64,000 nucleotides of DNA, from assembly GCA_947482665.1 (NCBI GenBank), contig CANKJK010000003.1, positions 186,001-250,000 of the forward strand, written 5' to 3'. Below, in pieces: positions 51,202-59,021 of the stretch. Positions within the stretch are counted from its first letter, which is position 1. Each line of letters opens with the position of its first letter. Origin of the DNA: Acidobacteriota bacterium (GTDB taxonomy: Bacteria > Acidobacteriota > Vicinamibacteria > Vicinamibacterales > UBA2999). The notes below the pieces were generated by a model that worked only from the letters and a program-made list of their open reading frames with translations, was not told where the DNA came from and did no database searches. The translations under genes and the position numbers were made by a program.

Positions 51202-52002
51202 ATGCGGATTCCGGCGACCGTTATCTTCGCGCTCGTGATGGGTGCCGCGGTGCACGCGGCTGAGCCCCCGGCGCTCGTCCGTGCCCGCAATGCCTATAAC
51301 GCCGCGAATTACGACCAGGCCATCGCGCTCGCTGAAGAGGCCCTGAAGCAGAAGACCGACGCCGATGTGGCCGCACTCATCGGCGTGCGAGCCCGGCTGG
51401 AGCGCTTCCGCCTCGGGGGAAACGAGGCGGACCTGGCTGGCGCCCACTCGACGTTGCGTGCCATCGCCCGCCAGCGCCTGAAGCCGCGAGAACAGGCCGA
51501 GCTCCTCGTGGCACAGGGCTTGACGCTCTATCTCAGCCAGTCCTATGGCGGCGCCGCGGAGATCTTTGACTCAGCCCTCGCCCGCATGGGAGCCCTGGGC
51601 CTCGCCGATCGGGACCGCCTGCTGGAGTGGTGGGCCCTGGCACTGGACCGCGAGGCGCAGGCGCTGACGCCCGAGCGGCGCCGGGCCACCTACGAACGGA
51701 TTGCCGGGCGGATGGAGCAGGAGCTGCGGGAGAACCCCGCGAGTGTTCCGGCCAACTTCTGGCTGGCGTCAGCCTGCCGGAACGCCGGTGATGTGGACCG
51801 TGCCTGGGATGCGGCCATGGCGGCTTGGGTCCGTGTGCCCATCGACCTTCCCGGAGCGCAGGCGCTCCGACAGGATCTCGACCGGTTGATCGTCGAGGGC
51901 GTCGTCCCCGAGCGATCCCGCCAGCAGCCCCGTCCCGAGTGGGAGACCGTGGCGACCGGGCTCAAGAACCGCTGGGACGACTTCAAGCGGGAGTGGGAGT
52001 AA
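51202..52002 (+). CDS. Secreted TPR-like helical protein
   Basis: A signal peptide (ATVIFALVMGAAVHAAEP) is followed by about 245 residues of helical repeats. LVRARNAYNAANYDQAIALA and AEEALKQK make a good TPR-like unit, and SQSYGGAAEIFDSALARMGA and NFWLASACRNAGDVDRAWDA make two more. It probably mediates protein contacts in the periplasm. It stands between the two matrixin cassettes on the opposite strand and ends 3 bp before the stop of the module 2 protease. The location suggests a link to that system, but divergent orientation weakens the case. No enzyme motif is present. Confidence 0.75.
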   Translation: MRIPATVIFALVMGAAVHAAEPPALVRARNAYNAANYDQAIALAEEALKQKTDADVAALIGVRARLERFRLGGNEADLAGAHSTLRAIARQRLKPREQAELLVAQGLTLYLSQSYGGAAEIFDSALARMGALGLADRDRLLEWWALALDREAQALTPERRRATYERIAGRMEQELRENPASVPANFWLASACRNAGDVDRAWDAAMAAWVRVPIDLPGAQALRQDLDRLIVEGVVPERSRQQPRPEWETVATGLKNRWDDFKREWE

Positions 52003-52005
52003 AGC

Positions 52006-53625
52006 TCAATTCACGGTTAGGGTGTAGGCGCCCAGGTCTGACGCTGAGAAGGCCGTGGCCTCGATTCTGTAGGCGCCTGCCGTGGCCAACCGGAGCGCGA
52101 TGCGCGAGTTCGTCCCCCCGCCAGAGTCATCATCCGACGCCACCACGGATCCGTCGGGACCGATAAGGTTGAGGAAGGTATCGAATCCTGCCGACATCGT
52201 GATGGTCACCGTCTGGCCAGCCGCGCCCGTGAACATGTAGACGTCGCCGCGCGACGTGGACTTGCTCGGCGCCTGACAATCTGTGGCGGCCAGGGCACCG
52301 GCAATGCTGACGCCCTGCCCGGTCGTGACAACCGTTACCACGCACCCACTGACCGTTGCCAGCCCGCCGGGGATGGGGACCAGTGTGCCGCCGTTGGCGT
52401 ACACCCAGAGCGGCGTACCGGTACGTGAATACAGCACCAGGTTGCCGTCGCTCTGTATGGCGAGGAACGCGCCGGTATTGCCGGGCGTGCCGGTGAACCA
52501 GAGTGCGGCATTGCCTGCGCTGTAGATCACCAGATTTCCGTCACCCTGCAGGACCACCTGACCGGGCGCGCCGGTCGTCCCGGTGAACCACAATGCGCCA
52601 CCCGTGGTCAGGTCGTACATCACCAGATTCCCGTCACTCTGATACACGAGGCGGTACCGCCCATTGGGCGAGACAATCGCCTGCCCAGCGAGGAGGCGTC
52701 CCCCGGCGACCAGCCGATCCGACACCGTGACAGTGATCGAGACCGATGACGAGGCCGAGGCCCCGCGGCTGTCGGTGACGGTGACCGTCGCCGTCACAGT
52801 GCCCGCTGTGGAAGGCGCGGTCCAGGCGGTGCTTGAACTGCCTGAGTTGGCCACAGAGCCACCCGAGACCGACCACGCGTAGCTCAGCGAGTCGCCGTCC
52901 GGATCGCTAGCGCTGGCGCTCAGCGTGACGGCTCCGCCGGTCCCGATGGTGCAGGGGCTGCAGCTTGCGGTCACCGCCGGTGCGCGATTGGCCGAAGGGG
53001 CGCTGCCGTAGAGGGCGACCACGCCATTGATGTCGTCAGTCTGCAGGCGATCAATGTTGCTTGTGTAGGCGTTCATAATGGCCGTTCGGGACTGCCCGGC
53101 TTCATCAGGGTGATTCAACCCGAGCACATGGCCAAACTCGTGGATCGCGACACGGTAAACATCGTAGGTCCAGGTGGAACCGGAGGACCGAAGGTTGCCC
53201 CGGTAGGAGTTCCAGCTCTGGCTGCTATCGAACGCGACATCGGCTTCAGTAACAATGCCGGTGCTGGCGTTGTAGCTCCACCGCGTGTACGCAATCGCAC
53301 TGCCGAACGCGAATCCCCCTGGCCCCGTGTTCGAGAAGTACACGTTGTTGATGCCGTTGCCCAGCGAGATGGCAGAACTGGAGTTGCGGTTGATGCCGAA
53401 CGCGATATTGGCGCGACTGTTCCACGCCGCCAGTGCGTTCTCACCCACGACATTCCAGCTCGTGGACCCGTCGATGAGCGACAACGACGATGAGCCCATC
53501 TGCATGTGCATGGTGACGGTGGTGCCGGCCGTCCAGCGCGCACCGGTCAGAGAGTAGGCACCGCCGCGTATGGTGAGAGCCCCGATGGCCGCGGCGACCG
53601 CCAGTCCACAGAGCCAGGGCTTCAT
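52006..53625 (-). CDS. Secreted matrixin metalloprotease with Ig-like, lectin and PPC domains (module 2)
   Basis: After a signal peptide comes a matrixin domain with HEFGHVLGLNH (residues 162-172) and Met-turn AIMNA. An Ig/PKD-like domain (about 220-305, DPDGDSLSYAWSVSGG) follows. A bulb-lectin domain (about 308-425) has YQSDGNLVMYD, QGDGNLVIYS and QSDGNLVLYS. The C-terminus (about 445-539, GDVYMFTGAAGQTVTITMSA) is a PPC domain, common in secreted proteases. It is a larger version of the module 1 enzyme. The start overlaps the partner gene by ATGA. Both zinc motifs are intact, so both proteases should be active. Confidence 0.9.
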   Translation of the reverse strand: MKPWLCGLAVAAAIGALTIRGGAYSLTGARWTAGTTVTMHMQMGSSSLSLIDGSTSWNVVGENALAAWNSRANIAFGINRNSSSAISLGNGINNVYFSNTGPGGFAFGSAIAYTRWSYNASTGIVTEADVAFDSSQSWNSYRGNLRSSGSTWTYDVYRVAIHEFGHVLGLNHPDEAGQSRTAIMNAYTSNIDRLQTDDINGVVALYGSAPSANRAPAVTASCSPCTIGTGGAVTLSASASDPDGDSLSYAWSVSGGSVANSGSSSTAWTAPSTAGTVTATVTVTDSRGASASSSVSITVTVSDRLVAGGRLLAGQAIVSPNGRYRLVYQSDGNLVMYDLTTGGALWFTGTTGAPGQVVLQGDGNLVIYSAGNAALWFTGTPGNTGAFLAIQSDGNLVLYSRTGTPLWVYANGGTLVPIPGGLATVSGCVVTVVTTGQGVSIAGALAATDCQAPSKSTSRGDVYMFTGAAGQTVTITMSAGFDTFLNLIGPDGSVVASDDDSGGGTNSRIALRLATAGAYRIEATAFSASDLGAYTLTVN

Positions 53626-54221
53626 CGGCGGCGCTCCCGCAGCCCGTCGACGATGCGCGCACGGAACGACGAGAGCGCCATCGGCCGTGACTCCCGGACC
53701 CCAGCTCCACGCGGCCGGCCGATGTCCTCCGTGCGGGCCAGCGGCTCGCCGGTGCTGGTCATGATCACATCGAGGCCGGCGTCGTCCTGCGTGATCTTCA
53801 TCAGCCCCTGCGTGAAGCCCACGATGGGGTTGATGCTGCGCTCGCGTTTCGCGAACACGACGCGCCGGTCGCCTGGCTTGAAGGTCGGCATCTCGGCAAC
53901 CTTCTGCCCGATGTCGCCAAGCTCGCCGCCCATGAACTCGAGGATCTCAAGCGTGCTGCTGGTACCCAGCAGGGAGTCCCGGACCACGAAGGTCACCCTG
54001 GTCATGATGATCGTTCCCTCGCGGGACTCAACGGCGAAGGGCCGGACATCCAGGACGTCGCCGACGAAGATCATGTCGGCCTTCGTGAGCAGGTCGCTGA
54101 AGGTAACAGCCGGGTAGGAGGTGGCAGAGACCCGTGCAGGCCTGACGCACATCAGGGACACGGCGCACACCAGCGAATACGTGAGGAGCAAGTTCGTCCG
54201 CCGCCGATCATTCCTGGCCAT
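53622..54221 (-). CDS. Small secreted partner protein, TIMP/NTR-like pattern (module 2)
   Basis: This 199-residue protein is a clear paralog of the module 1 partner. It contains TSYPAVTFSDLLTKADMIFV with GDVLDVRPF, TRVTFVVRDSLLG, FKPGDRRVVFAKRERSINPI and VGFTQGLMK. Its signal peptide is LLLTYSLVCAVSLMCVRPAR followed by VSATS. The strongest conservation between the two partners lies in the GDRRVVFAKRERSINPIVGF block, which may be the contact surface. AGGGG stands before the ATG, and a sigma-70-like promoter lies 54 bp further upstream. Its TGA overlaps the ATG of the protease. Confidence 0.75.
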   Translation of the reverse strand: MARNDRRRTNLLLTYSLVCAVSLMCVRPARVSATSYPAVTFSDLLTKADMIFVGDVLDVRPFAVESREGTIIMTRVTFVVRDSLLGTSSTLEILEFMGGELGDIGQKVAEMPTFKPGDRRVVFAKRERSINPIVGFTQGLMKITQDDAGLDVIMTSTGEPLARTEDIGRPRGAGVRESRPMALSSFRARIVDGLRERRR

Positions 54222-54274
54222 GGAAACCCCTGGTGAAGGTTGTAGGGTAGAGCCCGCCGGCGAACGAAGCGGCG

Positions 54275-54303
54275 AGTATCTCAGCCGTGCGCACCGAGAT
54301 CAA
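54275..54303 (-). promoter_or_regulatory. Sigma-70-like promoter of matrixin module 2
   Basis: On the minus strand TTGATC (54303-54298) and GATACT (54280-54275) are separated by exactly 17 bases. Transcription would start near 54268 and reach the ATG at 54221. Each hexamer matches the consensus at four of six positions. Confidence 0.5.
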
Positions 54304-54330
54304 GAGAAACCCGGGTTGCGGGGTCGGGCC

Positions 54331-57060
54331 TCAGTTCTTGGCGTCCTTCCAGCTCTCCCCGATCCCCACATCCACCGTCAGCGGCACCGCCAGGCTTGCC
54401 GCGCCCTCCATCCGTTCCCGCACCAGGGCGGCAGCGGCCTCGGCTTCGTCCTTCGGCGATTCAAAGAGCAGTTCGTCGTGCACGGTCAGGATCATCCGTG
54501 TGCGGCTCTGCTGCGACACGAGCTCGCGGTGCAGGTTGATCATCGCGAACTTGAGGATGTCGGCGGCGGTGCCCTGGATGGGCATGTTCACCGTCTCGCG
54601 TTCGGCCTGTGCGCGAATCTGGAAGTTGGAGCTGTTCAGGTTCGGCACCAGGCGCCGGCGACCAAAGAGCGTCTTGACGACACCGGCAGTGCGGCCCTCG
54701 TCAACGGTGCGGTCAATGTAGGCGCGCACGCTGGGGAAGCCCGCGAAGTAGGCATCGATGAACGCCTGTGCCGCTTCCTTCGACACGTTGATGTCGCGCG
54801 CGAGCGTAAAGGCCGTCTTGCCGTAGAGCAGCGCGTAGTTGACGATCTTGGCGCGGCGGCGAAGCTCGTGGGGATCGATGCCGCTGTACTCGCCGAAGAT
54901 CTTCATCGCCGTCCGGTCGTGAATATCCGCTCCGGAGCGGAACGCCTCGATCAAGGTCTCGTCCCCGGAGAGGTGCGCCAGCACGCGCAGCTCGATCTGG
55001 GAATAGTCGGCCGAGATGAGCACATGGCCTGGTTCGGCCACGAACGCCCCGCGGATCAGGCGGCCTTGTTCGGTCCGGATCGGGATGTTCTGGAGGTTCG
55101 GGTCTGAACTGGAGAGACGCCCGGTCGCGGCCACGGCCTGATTGAACGAGGTGTGGATGCGCCCGGTCCTCCGATTCACAAGCAGCGGCAGCGCGTCCAC
55201 ATAGGTGCTCTTCAGTTTGTGGAGCGCGCGCCAGTCGAGAACGAGGCGCGGCAGCTCGTGCGCGAGCGCCAGTTCTTCCAGCACCTCGACGGCGGTCGAG
55301 GCGGACTTCGTCTTGCCGGTCTTCTTGAGGGTGGGCAGTTGCAGCTTCTCGAAGAGGATTTCGCCGAGCTGCTTGGGCGAGTTGATATTGAACGCCTCCC
55401 CGGCCAGCTCGTGGATGCGCGCCGTGGCGCGCGCCAGTTCCTGCTCCATGAAGTGCGACTGCTCGGCCAGGTTCGCCACGTCCACGCGGATACCGGCGCG
55501 CTCGATCGCGGCCAGCACGGGCACCAGCGGCATTTCGAGCTGAGCGTAGACGTCTGTCAGCTGCGTCTCGGTGAGGAGCGACTCCAGTCGAGCGGCCAGC
55601 TGCCAGGCGACGTCGGCGCGTTCGCACGCAAAGTCGAGCGCGGCGTCCGGGTCGAGCGTGGCGAGGCTCACGGCCTTCGCGCCCTTGCCGCACAGGTCCG
55701 CCTCGGTGAGCGCCTGGTACTTCAGGTGCTCGACGGCCGTGTCCTCAAGCGGGTGCCCGGGCTTGGTCGCGTCGAGCAGATACGCCGCCAGCATCGAATC
55801 AAACGCGAGCCCGGCGAGGGAGATCCCGTGCCGCGCCAGCACAATCACGTCGGCCTTGAGATCGTGCCCGACGATGGCCACCGCGGCATCCTCAAGCACG
55901 GGCTTCAGCCGCCCGAGCGTCGCGTCGAGCTCCAGCTGGTCCGGGCGCGTCGAGACCGAGAGGAGATCGCCGCCCCCGACGTCCTCGCCGCCATGGCCGA
56001 GCGGGATATAGCGGGCCCAGTGGTCCGCCGTCGACACCGCAATTCCCAGAAGCGTCGACTGCATCGCGGAGGGCGAGTCCGTGAGCACCCGCAGCGCGAA
56101 TCGGCCGGCATCCTGCAGCCGGGCCACGAGTGCCTCGAGGTCCGCCTCGGTGCGGATCAGGGCGTAGTCATGCGCCACACTGGCCGCACCGGCCGGTGGC
56201 GGCGCGAAGTCGGCCGCGAGCGACTGGAAATCCAGCCGCGTGAAGAGCTCGAAGCACCGCGCGCGGTCCGGTCCGCCGTAGCGCAGGGCCTCAGTGTCCA
56301 CCGGCACCGGCACATCGGTGTGAATCGTGACGAGCTGCCGGCTCTGGAGCGCCTGGTCGCGGTTGGCCACCAGCGTCTCGCGGTACTTCTTCTGCGCGAG
56401 GGACGGCGCAGCCTCGAGCAGCGCATCCAGTGACCCGTGCGCGGTGATGAGATCGATCGCCCCCTTCTTCCCCACGCCGGGGACCCCGCCGACGTTGTCG
56501 CTCGTGTCGCCGACCAGCGCCAGCACGTCCACCACCTGCGAGGGCTTTACCCCGAATTTGGTGACGACGCCCTCCGCGTCGTAGAAGGTGCCGTCGTCGC
56601 GCGGGTCGAAGATCCGCACGCCGTCCCTGACGAGCTGGAAGAAATCCTTGTCCATCGAGACGATGGCGACGTCGAGCCCCGCGGCGGCGGCCTTGAGCGT
56701 TATGGTGCCGATCACGTCGTCGGCTTCGTACCCCTGGGCCGTGATGATGGGCACGCCCATCGCTTCGCACGCCTCGTGCACGTGGGCAATCTGCTCCACC
56801 AGGTCGTCCGGCATGGGGGCGCGATTGGCCTTGTAGTCGGTGACGATGGCGTCACGGAAGGTGGGACCGGCCAGGTCGAAGGATGCCGCCAGATAGGCCG
56901 GCTTGTGCTCCGTGATGAGCTTCCGCAGCATCGTCACGAACACGTAGACGGCGTGCGTGGACTGACCGCTGGCATCTGAGAGCCCCCGCCCACGGAACGC
57001 ATGGTAGGCGCGGTACATCTGGTTGTTGCCGTCGATCAGGAAGAGCGTGGGACGAGCCAT
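54331..57060 (-). CDS. polA: DNA polymerase I
   Basis: The 909-residue enzyme has a 5'-nuclease domain (FLIDGNNQMYRAYHAF, ALVGDTSDNVGGVPGVGKKG), a 3'-5' exonuclease-like domain (about 300-490) and the polymerase domain (SADYSQIELRVLAHLSGDET, RRRAKIVNYALLYGKTAF, ILTVHDELLFE). In the exonuclease domain the usual FDTET is FALRVLTDS: R324 and L326 stand where the metal-binding Asp and Glu should be, so proofreading is probably lost. In the polymerase O-helix the usual Phe of NFG is Tyr (Y742, NYALLYG). It fills gaps and removes primers during replication and repair. It is divergent from a lipoprotein gene 24 bp away. Confidence 0.96.
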   Translation of the reverse strand: MARPTLFLIDGNNQMYRAYHAFRGRGLSDASGQSTHAVYVFVTMLRKLITEHKPAYLAASFDLAGPTFRDAIVTDYKANRAPMPDDLVEQIAHVHEACEAMGVPIITAQGYEADDVIGTITLKAAAAGLDVAIVSMDKDFFQLVRDGVRIFDPRDDGTFYDAEGVVTKFGVKPSQVVDVLALVGDTSDNVGGVPGVGKKGAIDLITAHGSLDALLEAAPSLAQKKYRETLVANRDQALQSRQLVTIHTDVPVPVDTEALRYGGPDRARCFELFTRLDFQSLAADFAPPPAGAASVAHDYALIRTEADLEALVARLQDAGRFALRVLTDSPSAMQSTLLGIAVSTADHWARYIPLGHGGEDVGGGDLLSVSTRPDQLELDATLGRLKPVLEDAAVAIVGHDLKADVIVLARHGISLAGLAFDSMLAAYLLDATKPGHPLEDTAVEHLKYQALTEADLCGKGAKAVSLATLDPDAALDFACERADVAWQLAARLESLLTETQLTDVYAQLEMPLVPVLAAIERAGIRVDVANLAEQSHFMEQELARATARIHELAGEAFNINSPKQLGEILFEKLQLPTLKKTGKTKSASTAVEVLEELALAHELPRLVLDWRALHKLKSTYVDALPLLVNRRTGRIHTSFNQAVAATGRLSSSDPNLQNIPIRTEQGRLIRGAFVAEPGHVLISADYSQIELRVLAHLSGDETLIEAFRSGADIHDRTAMKIFGEYSGIDPHELRRRAKIVNYALLYGKTAFTLARDINVSKEAAQAFIDAYFAGFPSVRAYIDRTVDEGRTAGVVKTLFGRRRLVPNLNSSNFQIRAQAERETVNMPIQGTAADILKFAMINLHRELVSQQSRTRMILTVHDELLFESPKDEAEAAAALVRERMEGAASLAVPLTVDVGIGESWKDAKN

Positions 57061-57084
57061 GGCGGGTGGGACCGAGGATATATC

Positions 57085-57846
57085 ATGGCGGAGATGTCTC
57101 TGTGGACAGCGCGCACCGCGCGCGCATGGGCAGCGCTTGTGGCTGTCGCGCTCCTGACCGTGGCGTGCAGCAGCCGCAGCCTGCTGAAGCCGCGCTATGA
57201 GTACGAAGAAGATCTCTATCCCGCGCTCAATGGGCGCGTCACGCTCTATGTGAACGCCTCGCTGGCGTCACTGGTGGCGCTGCGGGGTCTTGACCTGCCG
57301 ACCGAGCCGAAGGCGCGCATCGACCGGCCTGCCATCAAGCGGATGTTCGAAGGGCCCGGTGTCGTGGTCGGCACGCCGACGCTGTCGCGACGAGACGGCC
57401 GCCGCTTCGTGCACCTGCGTCTCGATGCCGAGAGTCTGACGGCGCTGTCCGCCCTGGCGCCGCTCTCGTGGTCCAGCTATCAATTCACGCGAGAGGGCGA
57501 CGCGTATCTCTTTCAGCACCAGCTCGGACCGTCGGTCAACCGTCAGATGGGCGACGTGGGCTGGACCGGGCGCGAGGTCATCGCCTTCCGCGTACATCCG
57601 CCGAGCCGCATCACGTTTCACAACTCGAAGCAGGCCATCGAGCGCGGCAATATCCTGACGTGGGAACAGCCTCTGATGGAGCGCCTGCAGGGACAGCCGC
57701 TCGATCTGCAGGTGCGGATGGAGGCCAGCTCCATCCTTGTCCGCACGCTCCTGCTCTTCGGATCCACGATCCTGGCCGCGGCGGTGGCGTTCGGCCTCAT
57801 CATCTGGTGGGTCGCCCGCAAGGGCAAAGCCGCCCGCGCCACGTAG
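57085..57846 (+). CDS. Uncharacterised lipoprotein with C-terminal membrane helix
   Basis: GAGG stands seven bases before the ATG at 57085. A lipoprotein signal ends in LTVACSSR (lipobox Cys). The 190-residue soluble part contains YEYEEDLYPALNGRVTLYVN and NSKQAIERGNILTWEQPLME, which I do not recognise. The last 35 residues hold a strong hydrophobic helix (LLLFGSTILAAAVAFGLIIW) and a basic tail (RKGKAARA). That suggests attachment at both ends, a rare layout. The start lies 24 bp from the divergent polA start. Behind it is a 464-bp non-coding stretch with two repeat structures. Confidence 0.75.
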   Translation: MAEMSLWTARTARAWAALVAVALLTVACSSRSLLKPRYEYEEDLYPALNGRVTLYVNASLASLVALRGLDLPTEPKARIDRPAIKRMFEGPGVVVGTPTLSRRDGRRFVHLRLDAESLTALSALAPLSWSSYQFTREGDAYLFQHQLGPSVNRQMGDVGWTGREVIAFRVHPPSRITFHNSKQAIERGNILTWEQPLMERLQGQPLDLQVRMEASSILVRTLLLFGSTILAAAVAFGLIIWWVARKGKAARAT

Positions 57847-57897
57847 CTGCCCGCGCGGGTCGGGCCTGTCACTCGCGCCGATCCGCACGCCGGTGGC

Positions 57898-57993
57898 GGG
57901 CATCGCGGTGCGCTTCGTGCGCTCCGCGGGCGCGCGAGATAGTGCACCCGGGCTCGTTCACTTCAGTCGCGCTCGAAGCACACCGCGATGCCC
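57898..57993 (+). repeat. REP-like palindromic element, copy C
   Basis: GGGCATCGCGGTG at 57898-57910 pairs exactly with CACCGCGATGCCC at 57981-57993, and pairing continues to about 20 bp with one mismatch. The core (CCCGGGCTCGTTCACTTCAG and TCGCGCT) matches copies A and B, but the outer arms are different. This means both sides of the stem have changed together. Confidence 0.85.
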
Positions 57994-58046
57994 ACCCCCG
58001 GCGAACCCCCGCCTGTCGGGTCGACGCGACGGCATAGCGCAGTGGT

Positions 58047-58266
58047 GCGGGGGCGGGTGGCGGCCACGGCTGGGCCTGTGGAGCAGGCCGTCATGAATGC
58101 ACGACACACGCATCGTAGGCGCCGGGTGGGGTGTCAGCGGTGGGACCCGTCGAAGTATCAGACCGACGGGCGCTGACGGGGCCACGCCCGGATGCGTCAG
58201 GTCCGCCGGAGATGCGTGTGTCCGGCATGCGGAACCGGACCGGCCGTGGCCGCCACCCGCCCCCGC
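58047..58266. repeat. Long imperfect palindrome (about 220-bp foldback)
   Basis: A 24-bp arm at 58047-58070 is perfectly complementary to 58243-58266. Inside it, GACACACGCATC at 58103-58114 pairs with 58211-58222, TCAGCG (58134-58139) with CGCTGA (58171-58176), and CCCGTCG (58146-58152) with CGACGGG (58164-58170). All share one centre near 58157. The transcript or single strand would fold into one long stem with bulges. The stretch lies in a gene-free region next to repeat copy C. Confidence 0.8.
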
Positions 58267-58310
58267 GCTGTCGGCCAGGCACGAGCCCGCAGGCGCGTTC
58301 GCAACGAGCG

Positions 58311-58850
58311 TTACAGCCGCTCGAGCTCGCGCTGCACTTCAGCCGACGTGCGGAGCAGGTTCGTGACGCCGAATGTATTGAACTGGCGCGCCACCATCAT
58401 CGCGATCGTGCGGTCCGTGTCGCTGTTGACGACGCCGTCCAGCGTCACACGGCCGCGCTCGACGATCACGTGGATCGAGGGATTCGCGCCCCAGCCGTAC
58501 ATCTCCAATGCCGGGTTCGCATAGAGCGCCCGCGCGATGCCGATCCGCAGCTCATTGTCCATCTGCGAGACCGGCAGCGTCTCGATTCGGTTGCGGACGC
58601 TGGTCACGCCCGCGATCTTCGCGACACGCTTCTCGATCTCAGTGGCCTTGAAGGGGAGCGTCACCTTGCCGGTGAGCGTGACAACGCCGTTGTCCACCCC
58701 CGCCCGCACGTTGTCGAAGATCGTGAAGTAGGCGTAGCCGGTGACCTGGCGCGTCACATCCCGATAGATATCGAAGTTCGAGCGGTCCGCAGCCAGCGCG
58801 GAGCCGGTCAGCCCGAACAGCAGCAGTCCCGAGAGAAACAGTCTGGTCAT
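58311..58850 (-). CDS. Periplasmic BON-domain protein
   Basis: The 179-residue protein has a signal peptide (FLSGLLLFGLTGSALAAD) and two BON domains. The first has VRAGVDNGVVTLTGKVTLPF and IAGVTSVRNRIETLPV; the second has IHVIVERGRVTLDGVVNSDT and FGVTNLLRTS. BON domains bind phospholipid surfaces and often protect the envelope under stress, as in OsmY. GAAAGGAGACC precedes the ATG. It stands alone, ending next to the foldback region and beginning about 170 bp from the ZIP transporter gene on the same strand. That 170-bp gap shows no gene. Confidence 0.9.
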   Translation of the reverse strand: MTRLFLSGLLLFGLTGSALAADRSNFDIYRDVTRQVTGYAYFTIFDNVRAGVDNGVVTLTGKVTLPFKATEIEKRVAKIAGVTSVRNRIETLPVSQMDNELRIGIARALYANPALEMYGWGANPSIHVIVERGRVTLDGVVNSDTDRTIAMMVARQFNTFGVTNLLRTSAEVQRELERL

Positions 58851-59021
58851 GGAAGGTCTCCTTTCCTGGCCAGAGGTATTTCAAAGCGAATGCCAGAGCC
58901 GTGGATCTGGCAATTCGTGAGTTCGGGCCGCAAAACCAGACGGCGTGCACCGAGGCGACCTCGGGGCCTGTCCTGGTCCGGTGACGAACGGTGCCCTTCG
59001 GGGACGTTCGAGAGGCCGCAG

